Shown here: positions 9,600 through 18,652 of the stretch, piece after piece
Layout: the number at the start of each line of letters is the position of its first letter
Numbering within the stretch: the first letter of the stretch is position 1
Assembly (NCBI RefSeq): GCF_016901225.1
Contig: NZ_JAFEUL010000021.1
Span: 1 to 64,000, forward strand
Source: Actibacterium sp. 188UL27-1
GTDB lineage: Bacteria > Pseudomonadota > Alphaproteobacteria > Rhodobacterales > Rhodobacteraceae
Reading direction: 5' to 3'
DNA length: 64,000 bases
The notes under the pieces: generated by a model
Databases searched by the model: none
The model's input: only the letters and a program-made list of their open reading frames with translations
What the model was told of the DNA's origin: nothing
Translations under genes and position numbers: made by a program

Positions 9600-10361
9600 A
9601 TGAAGGTCCTGGTGCCTGTGAAACGCGTGATCGATTATAACGTGAAGGTCCGCGTCAAGGCGGACGGTTCCGGTGTCGATCTGGCCAATGTGAAAATGTC
9701 GATGAACCCGTTTGACGAGATCGCCGTCGAAGAAGCGATCCGCATGAAAGAGGCTGGGAAGGTCGAAGAGATCATCGCGGTCTCAATCGGGGTCAAGCAA
9801 AGCCAGGAAACCCTGCGGACTGCGCTCGCGATGGGAGCGGATCGCGCCATCCTCGTCGTCGCAACCGAGGACGTGCATCAAGATATCGAACCGCTGGCGG
9901 TCGCCAAGATCCTGAAGGGCGTGGCCGAAGCCGAAGGTGCGGGGCTCGTCTTGTGCGGCAAGCAAGCCATCGACAATGACATGAACGCCACCGGCCAGAT
10001 GCTGTCGGCGCTGCTGGGTTGGTCCCAGGCGACATTCGCCTCTGAAGTTGCGATTGAAGGCGATCATGCCACCGTCACGCGCGAAGTCGATGGCGGCCTA
10101 CAGACGATCAAGGTCACGATGCCAGCGATCATCAGCGTCGATCTGCGCCTGAATGAGCCGCGCTATGCGTCGCTGCCGAACATCATGAAGGCCAAGAAAA
10201 AGCCGCTGGACGAAAAGACGCCTGCCGATTTCGGCGTCGACATCGCCCCGCGCCTGACTGTCCTCAAAACCACGGAACCTGAAAGCCGCAAGGCCGGGAT
10301 CAAGGTCAGCTCGGTCGAGGAATTGGTCACGAAACTCAAAGATGAAGCGGGGGTTATCTAA
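9600..10361 (+). CDS. etfB: Electron transfer flavoprotein beta subunit
   Basis: The 253-residue protein begins [20 protein letters not shown], characteristic of EtfB, and carries the conserved [20 protein letters not shown] and [20 protein letters not shown] segments. With EtfA it binds FAD and AMP and passes electrons from acyl-CoA dehydrogenases to ETF-ubiquinone oxidoreductase. A GGGAG ribosome-binding site precedes the ATG, and the stop overlaps the etfA start as TAATG. Confidence 0.97.
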   Translation: MKVLVPVKRVIDYNVKVRVKADGSGVDLANVKMSMNPFDEIAVEEAIRMKEAGKVEEIIAVSIGVKQSQETLRTALAMGADRAILVVATEDVHQDIEPLAVAKILKGVAEAEGAGLVLCGKQAIDNDMNATGQMLSALLGWSQATFASEVAIEGDHATVTREVDGGLQTIKVTMPAIISVDLRLNEPRYASLPNIMKAKKKPLDEKTPADFGVDIAPRLTVLKTTEPESRKAGIKVSSVEELVTKLKDEAGVI

Positions 10362-11287
10362 TGGCTGTTCTGTTGATTGCCGAGGTCCAGAACGGCGAAT
10401 TGGCCGTTGATGCGACCGCCAAAGCCCTGACCGCCGCCAAGCAAATGGGCGATGTCACCGTGCTTTGTGCCGGTGCGTCCTGCGGTAGCGCGGCTGAAGC
10501 CGCCGCCAAGCTGGACGGTGTCGCCAAGGTGCTGTGCGCCGAAGATGCGGCCTATGGTCATGATCTGGCCGAACCCGTCGCCGATCTGGTTGTGAAACTG
10601 GCTGGTGACTATGATCACATCACGGCGCCCGCCACGGCGGCGGCCAAGAACCTGCTGCCCCGCGTTGCGGCGCTGCTGGATGTCATGGTGATCTCCGACA
10701 TCACCGGGGTTATCGACGCAGACACGTTTGAGCGTCCGATTTACGCAGGCAACGCGATCCAGACCATCAAAAGCGGTGACGCCAAAAAGGTTGTCTCAAT
10801 CCGCACCGCCACATTTGATCTGTCCGGTGACGGTGGCTCTGCTTCGGTTGAGAACATTGATGCTGCCGGAAATCCAGGCCTGTCCGAATGGGTCGAGGAT
10901 AAAGTCGCCGAAAGTGACCGTCCTGAACTGACCTCTGCCGGCATCGTAGTCTCGGGTGGTCGCGCGCTTGGGTCTGAAGAGCAGTTTGGCATTATCGAAC
11001 AACTGGCGGACAAGCTGGGCGCGGCTGTCGGTGCGTCACGGGCGGCTGTGGATTCGGGCTATGCACCCAATGACTGGCAGGTGGGTCAGACAGGCAAGGT
11101 TGTTGCCCCGGACCTTTATATCGCTGTCGGAATTTCTGGCGCGATCCAGCACCTGGCAGGCATGAAAGACAGCAAGATCATAGTCGCGATCAACAAGGAT
11201 GAAGAGGCGCCGATCTTCCAGGTCGCTGATTACGGCCTGGTTGCCGACCTGTTCGATGCCGTTCCCGAACTGATGGAACGGCTATAG
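10361..11287 (+). CDS. etfA: Electron transfer flavoprotein alpha subunit
   Basis: The 308-residue EtfA has the C-terminal FAD-binding motif: [10 protein letters not shown], then [11 protein letters not shown] and [20 protein letters not shown]. The start shares one base with the etfB stop, which ensures balanced expression. The dimer should serve acyl-CoA dehydrogenases such as the one encoded at 40951-42729. A hairpin at 11302-11327 follows the stop. Confidence 0.97.
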   Translation: MAVLLIAEVQNGELAVDATAKALTAAKQMGDVTVLCAGASCGSAAEAAAKLDGVAKVLCAEDAAYGHDLAEPVADLVVKLAGDYDHITAPATAAAKNLLPRVAALLDVMVISDITGVIDADTFERPIYAGNAIQTIKSGDAKKVVSIRTATFDLSGDGGSASVENIDAAGNPGLSEWVEDKVAESDRPELTSAGIVVSGGRALGSEEQFGIIEQLADKLGAAVGASRAAVDSGYAPNDWQVGQTGKVVAPDLYIAVGISGAIQHLAGMKDSKIIVAINKDEEAPIFQVADYGLVADLFDAVPELMERL

Positions 11288-11301
11288 CGTCACTCGCCAA
11301 A

Positions 11302-11327
11302 GCTGTCGGCTTCAACTGGCCGACAGC
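11302..11327. terminator. Bidirectional terminator-like hairpin after etfA
   Basis: Perfect 9-bp arms GCTGTCGGC and GCCGACAGC flank an 8-base loop, 14 bases after the etfA stop. The structure includes the last codons of the convergent DUF6473 gene. No T-run is present, so it may act as an mRNA 3'-end stabiliser or a Rho-assisted terminator. Confidence 0.5.
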
Positions 11328-12139
11328 ACCGCAGCCAACCCTTTGGCAGCTTGAGCATGGGTCGCCACCGGTAGCATCCGATTGGCCGCACCCGTCTCTG
11401 TCTCTCCAAAAATCATGCCAATGGTGCGGCCACCGCGCGGCATGTCAGGTGTGAGAACTTCAAGGTATCGCCTGGCCTGTGGGCGTACCGCCTCCACCAT
11501 GGCGCGGGTGACGAAAAGCGGGCCACAGCTTTCCTCCAGTTCCATGTTGGGCCGATCTTCGGGCCCGTTATCCGCCATCCAAAGCAAAACCGCCTGGCCA
11601 TCCAGTTGCGACATCAGCAACTCCATCCGCTTGACCCAGGCATCGCGCAATTCGTCCAGAATCATACCAAACCGTTTGGGTGATGTCCGGTAAAGTCCGG
11701 ACAGCAGATGCCGGGTGAAATGAAACTCGGTAAAGTCCAACTCCGCATAGATTGAGCGCAAGAGGGCGGATGCCCGGATGAACCGATCATTGCGGCGCGG
11801 ATGCACCTTGTAGAACCGGTTGGAGAGGTTGTGCGCCCCGGTGATCTGAACCACGACCTGCTCGGCCCCGCGGGCGATCTTCATCAGGTCGGGGTCGTTC
11901 AGATACATGTCGACACTGGCATTCAGCGCTCCCAGATTGACGACCGACTGACCCAGATCCCGCTCCAGCAATGTCGGAAAAGGTTCTGCGATGAACCGCC
12001 CGAATGCCGCATTTCCACCCAACACGGCAACATAAGGCATGTCGGTCATTCGCTCGGGGCCACGAAACTGCCCCCTTGCCGTGCCGTATTTGCAGATCTC
12101 ATAATCCAGACCACCTTCGCTACGCAGAGCGTAGGTCAT
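11312..12139 (-). CDS. DUF6473 family protein
   Basis: The 275-residue protein carries the N-terminal pattern LDYEICKYG, QFRGPER and YVAVLGGNAAFGRFIAEPF seen in DUF6473 proteins of Rhodobacterales. The G-G-N-x-x-F-G region resembles the start of an SGNH-like or nucleotide-binding fold, but no complete catalytic set is visible. There is no signal peptide, and function is unknown. It is convergent with etfA and divergent from the hydroxybutyryl-CoA dehydrogenase gene. Confidence 0.7.
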   Translation of the reverse strand: MTYALRSEGGLDYEICKYGTARGQFRGPERMTDMPYVAVLGGNAAFGRFIAEPFPTLLERDLGQSVVNLGALNASVDMYLNDPDLMKIARGAEQVVVQITGAHNLSNRFYKVHPRRNDRFIRASALLRSIYAELDFTEFHFTRHLLSGLYRTSPKRFGMILDELRDAWVKRMELLMSQLDGQAVLLWMADNGPEDRPNMELEESCGPLFVTRAMVEAVRPQARRYLEVLTPDMPRGGRTIGMIFGETETGAANRMLPVATHAQAAKGLAAVLSAS

Positions 12140-12296
12140 ATCGTTACCTCACCTAAATTCACCCAATCACAGTTTGCACCCAACACTTTAACAACATCTG
12201 ACGTGCGAATTTGGCGCGATGGCGGGTCTGCCGCTCTGCTTGCGTGTCTCAGCCCGCCCGCTTTATGGTGCCGCGGAACTTAAAGGATTGCTCAAC

Positions 12297-13172
12297 ATGG
12301 AAATCGATCGCGTCGGCGTTGTGGGGGCTGGTCAAATGGGCAATGGCATTGCCCATGTTTTTGCGTTGGCGGGTTATGACGTCGTCATGAATGACATTGA
12401 TCAGGGCGCGCTCGATTCTGCCATGGCCCTGATCCGCAAGAATATGGACCGGCAAGTCAGCAAGGATCTGATCGCCGGTGACGTACGCGACGCAAGCTTG
12501 GCACGCATCTCAACCACGCTCAAACTAGCTGATCTTGGTCAGACCGATCTGGTGATCGAGGCCGCGACAGAACGTGAGACGGTCAAGACGGCAATCTTTG
12601 AGGATCTGCAACCGCACCTGAAACCCACGACGATCCTGACCTCAAACACCTCTTCGATCTCGATCACACGGCTGGCCTCGCGCACCGACCGGCCAGAGCG
12701 GTTCATGGGGTTTCATTTCATGAATCCCGTGCCGATCATGCAACTGGTTGAGCTGATCCGCGGTATCGCAACGGATCAGGACACGTATGAAACCTGCCTC
12801 GGCGTGGTCGAACGGCTGGGCAAAACCGCAGCCTCAGCCGAGGATTTCCCCGCCTTCATTGTGAACCGCATCTTGATGCCCATGATTAACGAGGCGGTCT
12901 ATACCCTGTACGAAGGTGTGGGTTCCGTCAGTTCCATTGACAGCGCCATGAAGCTGGGCACGAACCATCCAATGGGCCCCCTGGCCCTGGCTGATTTCAT
13001 CGGGCTGGATACCTGCCTGGCCATTATGAACGTCCTTCATGACGGGTTGGCCGACACGAAATACCGCCCTTGCCCGCTTTTGACGAAATACGTGGAGGCG
13101 GGGTGGCTGGGCCGCAAAACCCAACGCGGCTTTTACGACTATCGCGGGGAAGAGCCGGTTCCCACACGCTGA
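12297..13172 (+). CDS. 3-hydroxybutyryl-CoA dehydrogenase
   Basis: This 291-residue enzyme has an N-terminal NAD-binding Rossmann motif (VGVVGAGQMGNGIAHVFALA), the SNTSSISIT segment, the catalytic His in FMGFHFMNPVP, and the C-terminal HCDH domain with NHPMGPLALADFIGLD. It oxidises (S)-3-hydroxybutyryl-CoA to acetoacetyl-CoA. The ATG at 12297 has an AAGGA site in front and aligns with the family N-terminus; an upstream in-frame ATG at 12219 would add 26 unrelated residues. It probably works with etfBA in short-chain acyl-CoA oxidation. Confidence 0.95.
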   Translation: MEIDRVGVVGAGQMGNGIAHVFALAGYDVVMNDIDQGALDSAMALIRKNMDRQVSKDLIAGDVRDASLARISTTLKLADLGQTDLVIEAATERETVKTAIFEDLQPHLKPTTILTSNTSSISITRLASRTDRPERFMGFHFMNPVPIMQLVELIRGIATDQDTYETCLGVVERLGKTAASAEDFPAFIVNRILMPMINEAVYTLYEGVGSVSSIDSAMKLGTNHPMGPLALADFIGLDTCLAIMNVLHDGLADTKYRPCPLLTKYVEAGWLGRKTQRGFYDYRGEEPVPTR

Positions 13173-13181
13173 TCGCACAAA

Positions 13182-13207
13182 AAAGGCGGGGACCGATCCC
13201 CGCCTTT
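13182..13207. terminator. Strong bidirectional rho-independent terminator
   Basis: An 11-bp perfect stem (AAAGGCGGGGA with TCCCCGCCTTT) closes a CCGA tetraloop between two convergent genes. A-rich sequence lies on the left and a T-run at the end of the right arm, so the hairpin can terminate the 3-hydroxybutyryl-CoA dehydrogenase transcript on the plus strand and the 13227-13706 transcript on the minus strand. Confidence 0.9.
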
Positions 13208-13226
13208 GTCACACTGAACCAGCGTT

Positions 13227-13706
13227 TTACTTCAACTTCATCGCTACATTCTCGGCAAAGCCTTGGATCATGGCGTCGTAGAATGCGCCATCTTCAACCT
13301 TCAGGTCGGTGACCACCATGCCTTCTGGGACGAAAGGTTGGACCTGCTCTGCATTAACCGTCAAGGTGTAATTCTCGTTGTTGGCCAAACCTGGCACGCG
13401 AATTTCCACATCACCTTGCAACGTCGCCTCACCGGCACCCACGGCCTTGTCAAGGCTATTGGCTAGCGCGACTTCATCAATGTCGATGGTGATGCTCGCG
13501 CCATCTTCGGACAGTTGGTCAACCAGACGAGCGGCAATCGCGTTCTCCAAATCACTTGCGATATTGGTCCAGACGCCAGCTGCTTCGGCGTTTTCAAGGG
13601 CGGTCAGATCAACGGTCACGTCAATCTCTTCAACCTCTGTCGCGGAAATGGCAGTGGTTGCACTCAAGGCGGCGGCGATAGCCAGAACAGATGTGATACG
13701 TTTCAT
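13227..13706 (-). CDS. Secreted periplasmic protein, unknown function
   Basis: The 159-residue protein starts MKRITSVLAIAAALSATTAISA, a clear Sec signal peptide with an A-x-A-like cleavage site. The ATG at 13706 has a GAAAGGA ribosome-binding site, so longer open-frame starts are rejected. The mature protein is acidic with alternating strands, and no family is recognised. It lies 70 bases downstream of the small entericidin-like lipoprotein gene on the same strand, and the two may share a promoter. Confidence 0.75.
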   Translation of the reverse strand: MKRITSVLAIAAALSATTAISATEVEEIDVTVDLTALENAEAAGVWTNIASDLENAIAARLVDQLSEDGASITIDIDEVALANSLDKAVGAGEATLQGDVEIRVPGLANNENYTLTVNAEQVQPFVPEGMVVTDLKVEDGAFYDAMIQGFAENVAMKLK

Positions 13707-13776
13707 TGTATTTTCCTTTCGTCGTAACAAAGCGATGCAGCAAAGGGTCGGGAGATAACCGAACCCTGGGCCAGGA

Positions 13777-13899
13777 TCACCCACTCGCTTCGTCTTGAAT
13801 GATCCCACCGGCATCTTCGACATCACGGCCAAAACCTTCGACCGTCTCGCATCCTGCAAGCAGTGTCACAGTTACACCGATCAAAATCAGACGAAGCAT
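13777..13899 (-). CDS. Entericidin A/B family small lipoprotein
   Basis: This 40-codon gene encodes a signal sequence (MLRLILIGVTVTLLAGC) with lipobox L-A-G-C, followed by ETVEGFGRDVEDAGGIIQDE. The pattern C-x-T-V-x-G-x-G-x-D-V-x-x-A-G matches entericidin-type lipoproteins. After lipidation the mature peptide would be about 24 residues in the outer or inner membrane. An AGAAAGGA site precedes the ATG. In E. coli entericidins are linked to stress and stationary phase; the role here is unknown. Confidence 0.85.
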   Translation of the reverse strand: MLRLILIGVTVTLLAGCETVEGFGRDVEDAGGIIQDEASG

Positions 13900-14079
13900 T
13901 GTGTTATCCTTTCTTGCTCACTCGTGAAGGTGCAACGCAGTCCCTGGGAAAGGGGTTCCGACCGGATCGTTCACATGGAAACACAGAGCCGTGATGGCGC
14001 GAAACCAACGCCGCGGTTGTTCTTGCCCAAAAACTCCGTCTTACTCCGGTCAGATCCTATCAACCGAACAGGCCCCCCA

Positions 14080-14481
14080 ATGCCAAAGCTCAAGACCACA
14101 GCCGCCCAAATGGTGGCAGATGCCCGCGCCCGGATCGAGGAGGCTGAAACCCCTGCCGTGATTGCCATGGTGGATGACCCCGACGTGGTGATCGTTGACA
14201 TTCGTGACCCGCGCGAGCGGCAGCGAACCGGCTACATCCCAGGCAGCTTTCACGCCCCGCGCGGCATGATTGAGTTTTGGGTGGACCCCGATAGCCCGTA
14301 TTTCAAGGAAGAGTTTGGCCAGGATAAGAAATACGTCTTCCACTGCGCCTCTGGCTGGCGCTCGGCCCTGACCGTGGCCATGCTTCAGGATATGGGGTTC
14401 GAAGCTGCGCATCTGAAGGAAGGTTTCTCCACTTGGGCCGATCACGGTGGCCCTGTGGAGAAACCCGAGACCACGGGCTGA
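14080..14481 (+). CDS. Rhodanese-like sulfurtransferase
   Basis: This 133-residue single-domain rhodanese has the active-site loop HCASGWRS, with Cys89 as the probable persulfide-carrying residue, and the CH2A-type motifs VVIVDIRDPRERQRTGYIPG and AHLKEGFSTWADHGGPV. The ATG at 14080 is the first that gives a family-like N-terminus; a longer frame upstream is ignored. It is convergent with dctM with only 3 bases between the stops. Cytosolic sulfur transfer is expected; the acceptor is unknown. Confidence 0.9.
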   Translation: MPKLKTTAAQMVADARARIEEAETPAVIAMVDDPDVVIVDIRDPRERQRTGYIPGSFHAPRGMIEFWVDPDSPYFKEEFGQDKKYVFHCASGWRSALTVAMLQDMGFEAAHLKEGFSTWADHGGPVEKPETTG

Positions 14482-14484
14482 CAG

Positions 14485-15765
14485 CTACGGCTCCAGCAAC
14501 CCGGGCAGTCCAAGCGAGACGGCAGGGATGTAAGTCACCAGCATCAACGCAAACAGGATGGCCAGGTAAAATGGCCAGATTGTGCGCACGACATTCTCCA
14601 TACGTTCGCCGCCAACGACACAACCCACGAACAGGCATGATCCAACCGGTGGTGTGGTAAGGCCCAGCCCAAGGTTCATCATGATGATGATCCCGAATTG
14701 TATAGGGCTCATCCCCAGATCCACCACGATGGGCAAGAAGATCGGCGTGGTGATCAGGATCAGTGCGGCCATATCCATGATCATGCCCAGAACCAACAGG
14801 ATGACGTTCAACAACAGCAAAATCACGATCTTGGAGTCGGACATTGACAGAACAAACCCCGCCAGCAGATCCGGTACGCGGTTCAAGGTCAGCAGATACG
14901 CAAAGGCAGAAGCGCAGGCGACGAGGATCATCACCATCGCCGTTGTGCGGACTGCCACCAATACCGCTGTTTTGAACTTCTCCCATGTCAGTTCGCGGTA
15001 AACCAATGCCGTGACCAGGATCGCATAGACGGCCCCAAATGCGCCGGATTCCGTCACCGTCATGATCCCCGACAAGACGCCACCGACGATGATGACGGCG
15101 GTAAAGAGCCCCGGTAATGCGACAATGAATGACACGGCCAAGCTGGTCAGGCCAGGAAACGGCTCGGCCGGATAACCACGCTGCACGGCAACAAGCCACG
15201 CGACCGCGGCCAAGCACAGACACATGACTATGCCCGGAACCACACCGGCCACAAACAATTGCCCGATGGAGACGCCCCCAGCGGCAATTGCGTAAATGAT
15301 CATGTTATGGCTGGGCGGGATGACGACGCCCGCAATTGACGATGTGACGGTGACGTTTACCGCATAGTCGCTGTCATATCCCTTTTCCTTCATCACAGGC
15401 ATCAGAATCGAACCCAGCGCGGAGGTATCGGCGACCGCTGACCCGGATATGCCACCAAACAGCATGGAGGAGGCGACATTGACCACGCCCAAACCCCCAC
15501 GCATCCAGCCCACCGCCGCAGAGGCCAACCTGACCAGTCGCGCCGCAATGCCGCCTTGCAGCATCAGCTCTCCGGCAAAGATGAAGAACGGCACAGCCAA
15601 CAGCGAAAATATCGAGATGCCGGATACGATCCGCTGAAACGCGATGAATAGAGGCAATCCTTCATACATGAAGCCAACGACCGCTGCGATCCCCAGACAA
15701 AATGCCACCGGCACCCCCGCCATCAGACATAAGAAGAACACGCCGAATAACAGGATCAGGGCCAT
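14485..15765 (-). CDS. dctM: TRAP transporter large membrane subunit (DctM family)
   Basis: The 426-residue, roughly 12-helix membrane protein has the conserved GVPVAFCLGIAAVV start and the GSAVADTSALGSILMPVM and IPPSHNMIIYA motifs of TRAP DctM subunits. It forms the Na+-driven translocation channel. The start is ATG at 15765, one base after the dctQ stop. It works with dctQ and dctP upstream. The neighbouring KdgF-like cupin and GntR gene suggest a uronate-type substrate. Confidence 0.95.
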   Translation of the reverse strand: MALILLFGVFFLCLMAGVPVAFCLGIAAVVGFMYEGLPLFIAFQRIVSGISIFSLLAVPFFIFAGELMLQGGIAARLVRLASAAVGWMRGGLGVVNVASSMLFGGISGSAVADTSALGSILMPVMKEKGYDSDYAVNVTVTSSIAGVVIPPSHNMIIYAIAAGGVSIGQLFVAGVVPGIVMCLCLAAVAWLVAVQRGYPAEPFPGLTSLAVSFIVALPGLFTAVIIVGGVLSGIMTVTESGAFGAVYAILVTALVYRELTWEKFKTAVLVAVRTTAMVMILVACASAFAYLLTLNRVPDLLAGFVLSMSDSKIVILLLLNVILLVLGMIMDMAALILITTPIFLPIVVDLGMSPIQFGIIIMMNLGLGLTTPPVGSCLFVGCVVGGERMENVVRTIWPFYLAILFALMLVTYIPAVSLGLPGLLEP

Positions 15766-15766
15766 C

Positions 15767-16264
15767 TTAGTCTTTCTGACGCAACAGCACGGGCCGGATA
15801 AGATCATCCAGACAGAACAGAACGATAAGCACACCGCTCAAACTCACCGGCACGGCACGCCAGCCTTCGGATATCCCCAGCAGAGGGATGTCACGGCGAA
15901 CGGTGCGGTCGAACATGACATAGCCTTGCCACGCCATGACCACCCCGAAGAAGAGCAAGGCCAGCGATGCAAAGGTCACCATGCCTGCCCGCAGCCGGGG
16001 CGGCAGGGCGTCGCGGAAAAACTCCACTGACAGATGCGTACCCCGCCGCACACCCACCGCAGCCCCCAGAAATGCGATCCAGACCACAATCAGCAGGGCC
16101 GCCTGTTCGACCCAGGTGGGTGTGTTGTTCAAGACATAGCGGCCAAAGACCAACCAGCCGAAGATGGCGATCAAGATCACCATCAGGACACTGGCCACAC
16201 CCATGGAAAGCTTGGCGAGCCAGTCCAGAATACGTTCAGCCAACCCGGTGGATTGTGCAGTCAT
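15767..16264 (-). CDS. dctQ: TRAP transporter small membrane subunit (DctQ family)
   Basis: The 165-residue protein has four hydrophobic helices and the family motifs FGRYVLNNTPTWVEQAA and AVGVRRGTHLSVEFF. It supports assembly of the DctM channel. It lies between dctP and dctM on the same strand, and the 50-base gap to dctP holds a hairpin (16286-16308) that may set the higher level of binding protein. Confidence 0.93.
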   Translation of the reverse strand: MTAQSTGLAERILDWLAKLSMGVASVLMVILIAIFGWLVFGRYVLNNTPTWVEQAALLIVVWIAFLGAAVGVRRGTHLSVEFFRDALPPRLRAGMVTFASLALLFFGVVMAWQGYVMFDRTVRRDIPLLGISEGWRAVPVSLSGVLIVLFCLDDLIRPVLLRQKD

Positions 16265-16285
16265 GAAATGCGCCCCTGACCAGTC

Positions 16286-16308
16286 AAGGGGGCCCTTGCT
16301 GCCCCCTT
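16286..16308 (-). terminator. Intercistronic hairpin between dctP and dctQ
   Basis: Perfect 8-bp arms AAGGGGGC and GCCCCCTT flank a 7-base loop just after the dctP stop. In binding-protein-dependent operons such hairpins often stabilise the binding-protein message or attenuate readthrough. No T-run is present, so partial termination or RNA protection is more likely than full termination. Confidence 0.6.
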
Positions 16309-16314
16309 CGACAC

Positions 16315-17283
16315 TCAGTTGGCAGCCTGAATGGCTTCGATCACCGATGCCATATCGGGATTACTGGCCAGGAAATTTTCATAGACCGGTGCCATCTTTT
16401 CCTGAAACGCGACCTTGTTTTCGACCTCGTTCACCTTGGCACCGGCTGCCTCCACCTTGGACAGGCTCTCTTCTTCGCGCTCGGCCCAAAGTTGGCGCTG
16501 GGTTTGGGCGGAGTTCTGAGCGGCAGCGCGCACCGCATCCTTGGTGGCATCATCCAGGTTGTTCCAGGCGGCGCTCGACACACACAGGCATTCGGGGATG
16601 ATGAGGTGATCCGTGACCGAATAGAACCCTGCCACCTCGAAATGGCCAGTGGATTCGTAGGATGGGTAGTTGTTTTCGGCCCCATCGATCACACCGGTCT
16701 TGAGCGATTGATACACTTCGGCAAAGGCCATGGGCGTCGCATTCCCGCCAAGCTGTGCAACCATGTCCACGAACAGGTCATTATTCATGACACGCAGTTT
16801 CAGCCCTTCCACATCCGCTGGCGTCATGATGGGGCGTTTCGAGTTGTAAAAACTACGCGACCCCGCATCGTACCAGGCAAGCGGCACAATCCCTTCGGGC
16901 TCCATCGCAGCGGCAAAGATCTCACCCACATCGCCATCCATGGCCTTGTGCATGTGATCAACGCCCGAAAAAATGAAGGGCAGTGACAACACATTCGTCG
17001 TCGGGATGATCGGTCCCATTGGCCCCATGTTGAACTGGCCAAACTCCAATGCATTGTTACGTACTTGTTCGATCGCATCGGGCTGCGAGCCGAGAACCCC
17101 ACCGTGAAAGATCTGCAGGTTAAGGTCGGTCGTGGCGTTTACCTCGGCCACGAACTGATCCAGGGCAGCGCTGTTCGGGTACCCTTCAGGGTGTATGTTC
17201 CATCCGCGCCAATCCTGGGCCGCCACGGCCAGTGGCAGCAAAACGGTGGCGATTGTCGCGCCGAAAACGGTTCTCATATTCAT
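16315..17283 (-). CDS. dctP: TRAP transporter periplasmic substrate-binding protein (DctP family)
   Basis: The 322-residue protein has a signal peptide (MNMRTVFGATIATVLLPLAVAA) and the DctP motifs DAGSRSFYNSKRPIMTPADV, GLKLRVMNN and TGVIDGAENNYPSY. The Arg in LKLRVMNN normally bonds the substrate carboxylate, consistent with an organic acid or uronate ligand. An AAGGGAGG site precedes the ATG at 17283. It is the first of the three TRAP genes and lies downstream of the GntR and cupin genes. Confidence 0.95.
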   Translation of the reverse strand: MNMRTVFGATIATVLLPLAVAAQDWRGWNIHPEGYPNSAALDQFVAEVNATTDLNLQIFHGGVLGSQPDAIEQVRNNALEFGQFNMGPMGPIIPTTNVLSLPFIFSGVDHMHKAMDGDVGEIFAAAMEPEGIVPLAWYDAGSRSFYNSKRPIMTPADVEGLKLRVMNNDLFVDMVAQLGGNATPMAFAEVYQSLKTGVIDGAENNYPSYESTGHFEVAGFYSVTDHLIIPECLCVSSAAWNNLDDATKDAVRAAAQNSAQTQRQLWAEREEESLSKVEAAGAKVNEVENKVAFQEKMAPVYENFLASNPDMASVIEAIQAAN

Positions 17284-17398
17284 CTTGATCCTCCCTTAAA
17301 GTATTATTTGGACTTTGGCGGCCAAACTGGATGCGCCGCGTCCGGTCTATCGCCACCACCCATCCCGATCTTTGCCGGCTCTCGGTGGTCACGTGATC

Positions 17399-18085
17399 TT
17401 ACACGTCGAAGTAACTCCCATGGGAATGGCGAACCGCCTCTATGGTCTTTTCGATCCGCGACAAATGAAGGCGCAAGGCCGCTTCAAGGCGACCCAGATC
17501 ACGCGCCGCAAGGGCGGCAAAGATCTCGCGATGGTCATGCAGCAGCCGGGACATTTCGTCAGCCTGCTTCAGGCTCAGGGTGCAGATCCGGTCAATCCTG
17601 GCTTTGTGTTCGACCAATAAGTCAAAAGCCGCATGCTGATGAGATGCTTCGGCGATCAATTGATGAAAGGCCAGATCCAGGGCGTGGAATTGCGCCTGTT
17701 GATTATCGCGGACCGCCTCTTCCTGCTGCTCCAAGATCAACTCAAACTGCGGCGTGTGTTCCGGTGTCCAACGCTGGGCTGCGGTGCGAACGATCTCAAG
17801 CTCAACGGCAAGGCGAATGAACCGCGCCGCTTCGATCTCCGAGAGGGAGAATTTGCGCACCATCGTCGCCCGTTGTGGCTGGATGAGCAGCAGGTTCATA
17901 CTGCCCAACCGATTGAACGCCTCGCGCACGGGCTGCCGCGAAACGCCGTACTGATCGGCAATCTCTGCCTCTGACATCTTGGTCCCCGGCAAGACATCCA
18001 GGGACATGATTTTGTCCAGCAGGTTTTCGAACACCAGATCAGCTGTTGTCTTGCGTTCAGCGATTGCCTCTGCTGCCCTCGTCAT
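17399..18085 (-). CDS. GntR family (FadR/FCD subfamily) transcriptional regulator
   Basis: The 228-residue protein has an N-terminal winged helix (about 15-80, with EAEIADQYGVSRQPVREAFNRL) and a C-terminal all-helical FCD effector domain with metal-binding His residues (HALDLAFHQLI, HDHREIF, LRLHLSRI). It lies between the KdgF-like cupin and dctP on the same strand, so it probably represses this TRAP operon and responds to its substrate or a catabolite. Confidence 0.92.
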   Translation of the reverse strand: MTRAAEAIAERKTTADLVFENLLDKIMSLDVLPGTKMSEAEIADQYGVSRQPVREAFNRLGSMNLLLIQPQRATMVRKFSLSEIEAARFIRLAVELEIVRTAAQRWTPEHTPQFELILEQQEEAVRDNQQAQFHALDLAFHQLIAEASHQHAAFDLLVEHKARIDRICTLSLKQADEMSRLLHDHREIFAALAARDLGRLEAALRLHLSRIEKTIEAVRHSHGSYFDV

Positions 18086-18185
18086 GAATTTATATTCCCT
18101 AACTCACCAACCCCCATACCTGAATCCGGCATAGCTGCCGGACCGCGGTCAGCCAGATCATACAAAGGGGCGCATTCCGACCGTA

Positions 18186-18497
18186 TCACAGGAAATCATC
18201 GCGACGGGGTGTGAAGCAGTCGATCAACTCCCCCGGCTCCAGGCAGATGCAACCGTGTTCCGCATTGGATGGGATGACAAAACTGTCGCCCGCGGCCACC
18301 TCAAAGAATGTGCCATCGACGGAAAACCGAAATCGCCCGGTTTTGACATAGGTCGATTGAACATGCGGATGGCTATGCAACTTGCCTTCAGCGCCTTCAG
18401 CTTGAAACGCAAAACACACCACCATCAGGTCGGCGTGATCCGCCAGAACTTGGCGTTTGATCCCCGGATCTGCGTCGACCACTGGAAATGTCTGCAT
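18186..18497 (-). CDS. kdgF: KdgF-like cupin (unsaturated uronate linearisation)
   Basis: The 103-residue single cupin has HSHPHVQSTYVKTGRFRF, GDSFVIPSNAEHG and a C-terminal IDCFTPRRDDFL, which closely follow the KdgF pattern. Probable metal ligands are His41, His43, Gln47 and His81. KdgF converts 4,5-unsaturated uronate monomers from pectin or alginate to the linear ketouronate. The ATG at 18497 follows a GGGGGAGA site. It is first in a cupin-GntR-DctPQM unit, so the importer may carry unsaturated uronates or small uronides. Other cupin roles are possible. Confidence 0.75.
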   Translation of the reverse strand: MQTFPVVDADPGIKRQVLADHADLMVVCFAFQAEGAEGKLHSHPHVQSTYVKTGRFRFSVDGTFFEVAAGDSFVIPSNAEHGCICLEPGELIDCFTPRRDDFL

Positions 18498-18536
18498 CGT
18501 CTCCCCCAAGATCACCATGCGTTCATTCTGAATTAT

Positions 18537-18550
18537 GGTATGCTAGTATT
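18537..18550. promoter_or_regulatory. Possible GntR operator upstream of the kdgF-like gene
   Basis: GGTATGCTAGTATT is an AT-rich, imperfectly dyadic sequence centred on CTAG, 40 bases before the cupin start. FCD-type GntR regulators often bind short dyads of this type overlapping promoters. The symmetry is weak, and this is the only candidate I could find. Confidence 0.3.
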
Positions 18551-18652
18551 CTGAAATCTGCCTGTCTACAGAGGATCATTTTTCTCGCGAATTACTTTTG
18601 CGGGAACCCAAGCATGCGGTGCGGCATTGATCCGGCATATGCTGGGGTCGCC

